Source: Chryseobacterium cucumeris
Lineage (GTDB): Bacteria; Bacteroidota; Bacteroidia; Flavobacteriales; Weeksellaceae
Length of the DNA stretch: 64,000 nt
Direction: 5' to 3'
NCBI RefSeq assembly: GCF_001593385.1
Contig: NZ_LUVZ01000023.1
Span: 1-64,000 of the forward strand
Part shown: in pieces, positions 60,044 to 64,000 of the stretch
Position numbering within the stretch: position 1 is the first letter of the stretch
Layout: each line of letters begins with the position of its first letter
The notes under the pieces: generated by a model
Seen by the model: the letters and a program-made list of their open reading frames with translations, nothing else
What the model was told of the DNA's origin: nothing
Databases searched by the model: none
Made by a program: the position numbers and the translations under genes

Positions 60044-60883
60044 TTAAATTGCAGTAGAAACAGTAAGACTTTCCCATTGCTCAGCGTCTTTCTTTAAAAT
60101 ATCAATTTTGTTATTGAGAAACTCCATGGTTCCTACCCCTAATAATAAATGGACCGGAGGATTTTTCTCTTTACTGATCTGGATCAGAACATCGGCCGCT
60201 TTTTCAGGATCATTAGGCTGGTTTCCATTGATTTCGTTAAGGTGCGCCTGTTCCGAATTTCTTGCAGCTTCATAAGCCTGAATAGGATTTGAAGGCGTTT
60301 TCACAGAATCTTTGGTTAAGAAATCGGTACGGAAATATCCAGGATAAACAACCGTAGCATGAACTCCGAAGTCTTTTACTTCCTCTGCCAGCGCTTCCGT
60401 AAATCCTGCAACGGCAAATTTCGTAGAACAATAGATTCCCCAGCCTGGAAAATTAGCAGAGTATCCACCAACAGAAGAAATATTGAAGATGTTTCCTGAT
60501 CTTTGTTCACGCAGATAAGGCATGGCATTTCTGATCACATTTAAGGTTCCGAAAACATTCACTGCATAATTTTCTCTTGCCTCTTCATCTGTCAGTTCTT
60601 CCAGCGTTCCGATTTGTCCATAGCCTGCATTGTTGACCACCACATCAATGCGTCCGAAGTGATGAACTGTTTTTTCAATGGCAGATTTGATGTCATTATT
60701 GTCTGTGATGTTGGCGCTAAGCGGAAGAAAATTTTCTGAAGTTTCTCCGATGGTGGAGATCAGGGATTCAACAGTACGGCTAGTAGCTGCAACCTGAAAC
60801 CCTTTGGATAGTAATTTTTTTACCAGCTCGAATCCTAATCCTTTTGAAGCTCCTGTCACGAACCATACTTTTTTTGTTTCCAT
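60044..60883 (-). CDS. Short-chain dehydrogenase/reductase (SDR)
   Basis: A 279-aa classical SDR. NAD(P) motif TGASKGLGFELV (residues 9-20), NNAG in VVNNAGYG, catalytic Ser in NISSVGGY, and Y-x3-K in YCSTKFAVAG. Substrate unknown. NADP preference is likely given SRTVESL after beta-2 (Arg). An AraC gene lies upstream in the same direction, 246 bp away. Confidence 0.92.
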   Translation of the reverse strand: METKKVWFVTGASKGLGFELVKKLLSKGFQVAATSRTVESLISTIGETSENFLPLSANITDNNDIKSAIEKTVHHFGRIDVVVNNAGYGQIGTLEELTDEEARENYAVNVFGTLNVIRNAMPYLREQRSGNIFNISSVGGYSANFPGWGIYCSTKFAVAGFTEALAEEVKDFGVHATVVYPGYFRTDFLTKDSVKTPSNPIQAYEAARNSEQAHLNEINGNQPNDPEKAADVLIQISKEKNPPVHLLLGVGTMEFLNNKIDILKKDAEQWESLTVSTAI

Positions 60884-60996
60884 TTTTAAATATTTTTTTG
60901 TTTAAATGATGGTACAAAGATGGAAACTTACGAAAAGGTAAATGTAGCCGAATCGGGGAATGATGTATCCAAATCGTGAATGGTGTTATTTAACGC

Positions 60997-61033
60997 GTGT
61001 CATTCTGAATGAAATGTAATGAAGAATCTCAAA
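60997..61033. repeat. Dispersed GTCATTCTGA-type repeat, second copy
   Basis: gcgtgtcattctgaatgaa then atgtaatgaagaatctca. Nearly the same as 34518-34560, with a 6-bp deletion (ggaatg missing). Lies in the 246-bp gap between the SDR and AraC genes; the gap has no gene. Confidence 0.55.
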
Positions 61034-61129
61034 CAATTGATGAATAACAAGATTCCTACCTTTTTAGAAATCGCAGATTGACCGTAGTCTATGACAAAAT
61101 CCAAACTCCTCTTTAATTTCAAACAACTT

Positions 61130-61936
61130 TTAATGATTTTTCAGAAGATTTCTGTATTTCAGCGGTGTAATTCCTATATTTTCTTTGAAGCAGCGTGTAA
61201 AATGGCTTTGATCTGAAAAACCGCACCCTAATGCAATATCCGTTAAAGAATGGGATGAAGTGAGAAGTTCAAGAGACTTATTGAGTTTTAATTTTCTGAG
61301 ATATTCACCCAGATTACAGTGGAAATATTTGTGAAAATCTCTGCTGAGATGAATAGGATGGATGTTCAGGGTTTTGGAAAGTTCTTTGAGATTAAGGCTT
61401 TCCGTAAAGCTTTCATGTAGAATTTCATTAATCTGTCCTACCCATAAAGGTTTTCTTTCTGTGCTTTCTTTTTGATGGGTCAACTGGCTGAAAAGATGTA
61501 GCAATAGTTGATTAAAAGCCAGTTCAAGTGAAATATCATCACCTTTGGTTTCTTTGAACATCTGATAAACCAATAGTTTTAAAGCCGGATCTTTTATGTT
61601 AAAACTGCCTTCCACTTTACTTTTCTGAATATCAAACCGGTCAAACCAACTTTGTGAAAGCTCAATATGAAAGCCTCTTGTGAAAATATCCGGTTTAATA
61701 TTATAATGCGGATCTTCCCAATGATGGTACAATAATGTTCCGGCAGAACAGTCGTAGGCTTCCTTTCTGTTTCCTTCCGTCATATTCCCCTGAAGAAGAA
61801 AAGTGAAATAAGCATTTTCATGATAATGCCAGTCTACATAAGAATGAGTATACTCCGTATCGGTGATGGTCAATCCTTCTAAATTGACCCTTTGATTGGT
61901 GTCTCCAAAATATTCGCCGTTACGAAGTGTATTCAT
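61130..61936 (-). CDS. AraC family transcriptional regulator
   Basis: A 268-aa protein. N-terminal cupin sensor (YTHSYVDWHYHENAYFTFLL, GTLLYHHWEDPHYNIKP) and C-terminal HTH pair: NLKELSKTLNIHPIHLSRDF and LTDIALGCGFSDQSHFTRCF, ending KENIGITPLKYRNLL. Start overlaps the stop of the XRE-type gene (61933-61936), so the two regulators are one transcript. Confidence 0.9.
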   Translation of the reverse strand: MNTLRNGEYFGDTNQRVNLEGLTITDTEYTHSYVDWHYHENAYFTFLLQGNMTEGNRKEAYDCSAGTLLYHHWEDPHYNIKPDIFTRGFHIELSQSWFDRFDIQKSKVEGSFNIKDPALKLLVYQMFKETKGDDISLELAFNQLLLHLFSQLTHQKESTERKPLWVGQINEILHESFTESLNLKELSKTLNIHPIHLSRDFHKYFHCNLGEYLRKLKLNKSLELLTSSHSLTDIALGCGFSDQSHFTRCFKENIGITPLKYRNLLKNH

Positions 61937-62862
61937 GATAAATTTTGTTTTAATCGGTCAATCTGTTCATACATTTTATTAAAAAACATTTTCCTTTCTC
62001 TGTTTCCTGATTCATTAAGTGATCTGGAGTTCTTGATCTGATGCTCAAAATAGCTCAGCGAATCTTCACACGTTATTTTATCATTGGTCATCATATATCC
62101 GAACATGCTGAAAGGTACAAAAAAGGAACATTGTTCTTCATTTTTGAATAGAATAGCGTTGTTTAAAATGACTAAATCATTCACATAGATCTGAAAATTA
62201 CTTTTTTCCAGTGTTTTAATTTCCAGTCCTACCAGTAACTTTTTCAGGTCTTCCAGAATAAGATCTGCATCATTCTTTTTCAATAATCCCATTTCATAAT
62301 AAAACGAAATTTGTCTCAATGCACTCATAATGGTGGTATCATTCCAGATTTCCGTTACGTTTTGTTTGTCGTAAAGATCTTTCAGCATTTCATTTTTTAC
62401 AGAATGATATTTCATTGTGAACTCGTCAAAGGGACTTAAAAATTTATCCTGGTTCAACAAATTCATCCAGACATAAAACTTAAAACGGGACAGAACAGAA
62501 TCTGAAATGGTATAGAAAAAAGGGATGTCTTTTGCGGAATAAAATACTTTGGAATTATTGATATTCTGAAAAACATTCAAAATCTTCAAGGAGTTCTCGA
62601 AATAGTTTAAAAGATCTTCGGTCGTTCTTACAGGTTGTGTTCTCTTAACGACTAATTGATTTTCCGTTCCCAGAAACTGATCCAGTGAGATCTGATAGTA
62701 TTTGGCAAGCTCCAGAGCTTCCTCAAAACTGAACTTGGCTTTCAAAGAAGTCCTTCTGTGAGCCGCATCATAGCTGATATTAAGAATGTTGGCAATCTCG
62801 TCATTTAAAGATTTCTCCCCTATTTTTCTTCGGATTTCTTTCAGCAGAGCTTCCTGGTGCAT
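61933..62862 (-). CDS. XRE-type helix-turn-helix regulator with long C-terminal domain
   Basis: A 309-aa protein. The first 60 residues form an XRE HTH: LLKEIRRKIGEKSLNDEIAN followed by ILNISYDAAHRRTSLKAKFS and FEEALELAKYYQISLDQFLG. The remaining 240 residues are helical and TPR-like, without a recognised signature. The design recalls quorum/peptide-sensing Rgg-like architecture, but this is only a resemblance. Overlaps the AraC gene by 4 bp. Promoter region has two operator-like repeats. Confidence 0.8.
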   Translation of the reverse strand: MHQEALLKEIRRKIGEKSLNDEIANILNISYDAAHRRTSLKAKFSFEEALELAKYYQISLDQFLGTENQLVVKRTQPVRTTEDLLNYFENSLKILNVFQNINNSKVFYSAKDIPFFYTISDSVLSRFKFYVWMNLLNQDKFLSPFDEFTMKYHSVKNEMLKDLYDKQNVTEIWNDTTIMSALRQISFYYEMGLLKKNDADLILEDLKKLLVGLEIKTLEKSNFQIYVNDLVILNNAILFKNEEQCSFFVPFSMFGYMMTNDKITCEDSLSYFEHQIKNSRSLNESGNRERKMFFNKMYEQIDRLKQNLS

Positions 62863-62865
62863 AGT

Positions 62866-62966
62866 TTTGTGATTTTCACAAATGTAGTGTTTTTTGTGGA
62901 ACCACTGAGAGTAACTTCCAGCCTCCTTCTTCAGGCTTTCAACCCGTATTTTGTGATTTTCGCAAA
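62866..62966 (-). promoter_or_regulatory. Promoter and paired operator repeats upstream of the XRE gene
   Basis: tttgtgattttcacaaa (62866-62882) is a perfect dyad with a 3-bp centre. An 84-bp downstream copy ttttgtgattttcgcaaac (62950-62968) differs by one base in the dyad. The minus-strand -7 box TACATTTG (62886-62879) overlaps the first copy. Thus two binding sites may serve the XRE gene and the divergent gene at 63053. Confidence 0.6.
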
Positions 62967-63018
62967 CACGATGTTTTTTTTAATTTTTTTTCACATTCGG
63001 AACTGGAGTTTCTGCGGA

Positions 63019-63026
63019 TAATTTTG
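63019..63026 (+). promoter_or_regulatory. -7 box TAATTTTG for the gene at 63053
   Basis: TAnnTTTG match, 26 nt before the ATG. No clear -33 element. Confidence 0.5.
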
Positions 63027-63052
63027 AACTGTAATTTTTAAAACAACGAGTT

Positions 63053-63691
63053 ATGAAAACACGAATTATATTATTAACAGCAGTTCTTTTAGTCAATAGT
63101 CTGGTTTATGCATCAGATAATCTGAAAGTGGATTCTTTGAAACCAAGACTGATTGCAGCTTCACCTTCAAAGACTACCAGAAATGTCAACGGAATTTTAT
63201 TTAAATATTTTGACGAGGAAGAATATTTTAAGCCTAAAAAAGTAAATGGCTTAGCCATGGGATTCAATTTTGTAGGAATTTTTCTTCCGCCATTAATGCT
63301 TTTCAATTTACAACCGCCAGTTAACGATGATTATGTAATTGTTCCCCGCGAAAAGATGAATACCATTAACGGACTTCAGCTGTCGCTTATTAACCTGGAA
63401 CCCACTGTTACCAATGGTTTGGAGATTAATGTTTCAAGTAATGTCAATACGTATGCAGTGACTAACGGAATGTCTGTTTCTCCGTTTTTTAATCTGCATC
63501 ATGAGATGAAAGGGGTTTCTGTAGCGCCATTGGCGAATATCGGGCAGAAATGCCGGGGAATACAGATCGGTTTGTACAATCAATGTAAGGATTTCCGTGG
63601 AATACAGATTGGAGGATGGAATGAGAACGGAAGAAGGAAACTGCCTTTGATCAACTGGAATTTTAAGAAACAGAAAGTAAATAAAAAGTGA
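63053..63691 (+). CDS. Secreted protein with GIQIG-type short repeats
   Basis: A 212-aa protein with a signal peptide (residues 1-20, VLLVNSLVYASDN). The C-terminal half has repeating beta-strand units of 20-25 residues: NGLQLSLINL, NGLEINVSSN, KGVSVAPLANIG, RGIQIGLYNQ and RGIQIGGWNE. This matches the 'GIQIGLYN' surface repeats found in Leptospira LA_2272 and Bacteroidota proteins. Likely exported or surface, role unknown. 2 bp before the desaturase gene, so co-transcribed. Confidence 0.75.
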   Translation: MKTRIILLTAVLLVNSLVYASDNLKVDSLKPRLIAASPSKTTRNVNGILFKYFDEEEYFKPKKVNGLAMGFNFVGIFLPPLMLFNLQPPVNDDYVIVPREKMNTINGLQLSLINLEPTVTNGLEINVSSNVNTYAVTNGMSVSPFFNLHHEMKGVSVAPLANIGQKCRGIQIGLYNQCKDFRGIQIGGWNENGRRKLPLINWNFKKQKVNKK

Positions 63692-63693
63692 TT

Positions 63694-64000
63694 ATGAAAC
63701 CCAAAATCAGATTTAAAAAAGCAACCTCTTCTTTCTACTCGGAATTGCGTAAAGAGGTAGATCTATTGCTGACGGATGAAGTGATGAAAAAGGCCGGAAG
63801 ATTGATGATCATAAAATTCCTGTTGTATGCTCTGGCCTTTCTGCTTCTTTATGCTAATCTTTTCAATCCTTATATATCAGATAAGAACTGGCTGGTAACT
63901 TTGAATTATATTGCTTTAGGACTTACCGGAATATTGCTGGCTTTTAATTGTGCTCATGATTGTGTGCACAATACATTCTCAAAGTATAAACAACTCAACA
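63694..64000 (+). CDS. Fatty acid desaturase, partial (cut by window end)
   Basis: ATG at 63694, 102 codons visible and open to the window end. Two membrane helices (IIKFLLYALAFLLLYANLF and TLNYIALGLTGILLAFNC) lead to the first histidine box HDCVH at residues about 91-95 (AHDCVHNTFS). This fits the linoleoyl-CoA/delta-6-type desaturases common in Bacteroidota, probably about 360 aa. The remaining histidine boxes lie outside the window. Co-transcribed with the repeat protein. Confidence 0.85.
   Translation, partial: MKPKIRFKKATSSFYSELRKEVDLLLTDEVMKKAGRLMIIKFLLYALAFLLLYANLFNPYISDKNWLVTLNYIALGLTGILLAFNCAHDCVHNTFSKYKQLN

Noticed and set aside
1..64000. CRISPR array, prophage, insertion sequence, rRNA or tRNA
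   Set aside because: I looked for spaced direct repeats, transposase or integrase motifs, and tRNA-like cloverleaf sequences in the gaps and saw none.

Overview
The window looks like a chromosomal segment from a Chryseobacterium-like member of the Flavobacteriia (Bacteroidota). The clues are low G+C, many promoters of the Bacteroidota form TAnnTTTG, Bacteroidota-restricted families (DUF3109, OstA-like, START-like, DUF6427/DUF6341 types), a ribosomal protein S16 with a long Ala/Glu/Lys-rich tail, and a TyrRS with a KMSKS loop. Assignments rest on reading translated motifs; no database search was possible. I saw no rRNA, tRNA, CRISPR array, insertion sequence or prophage.

Layout. 1-7.2 kb: a secreted LolA-like protein and two tandem secreted M16 zinc peptidases that are recent duplicates. 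7.2-12.7 kb: mostly minus-strand housekeeping genes (DUF3109, DUF6427-like membrane protein, universal stress protein) and a tight operon pssA / DEDDh exonuclease / DUF2007 / hypothetical / FAH hydrolase. 12.7-18.6 kb: an LtaS/MdoB-like sulfatase-fold membrane enzyme, DUF2147, pyruvate dehydrogenase E1 beta and a Kup potassium transporter. 18.6-26.1 kb: Fur-like regulator, OstA-like protein, a class III aminotransferase, a START-like protein, a class IV aminotransferase homologue that seems to lack its catalytic lysine, a cell-wall amidase, YqgE and pdxH. 26.3-28.5 kb: HU, panD and a YbhN-like membrane protein.

28.6-34.5 kb holds the most system-like locus: a compact Ter stress operon with two TerD proteins, two von Willebrand A proteins (the second with a TerY-type cysteine cluster), a PP2C phosphatase and a protein kinase, matching the predicted TerY-P phosphorylation triad. 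34.6-40 kb: acetyltransferases, an exonuclease, tyrS and a short regulator run. Upstream of tyrS lies a 32-codon ORF with three Tyr codons, followed by a strong intrinsic terminator whose U-tract ends only 20 nt before the tyrS start codon. This geometry strongly suggests attenuation by a tyrosine leader peptide.

40-50 kb: accessory and regulatory genes with readable operators. These include a TetR gene with a perfect 22-bp palindrome upstream of a 46-aa small gene and a membrane protein; a TetR/MFS efflux pair with two TAGAnnnnTCTA sites; an ArsR plus two AHSA1/SRPBCC genes; a serine hydrolase preceded by a 26-bp interrupted palindrome; and a VOC lipoprotein that appears frameshifted in a T7 tract. 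50-57 kb: M3 peptidase, small conserved proteins, nitroreductase, rpsP-rimM. 57-64 kb: a second serine hydrolase, AraC and XRE-type regulators, an SDR, a secreted repeat protein, and a fatty acid desaturase cut by the window edge. Several short dispersed repeats of flavobacterial type sit between genes.
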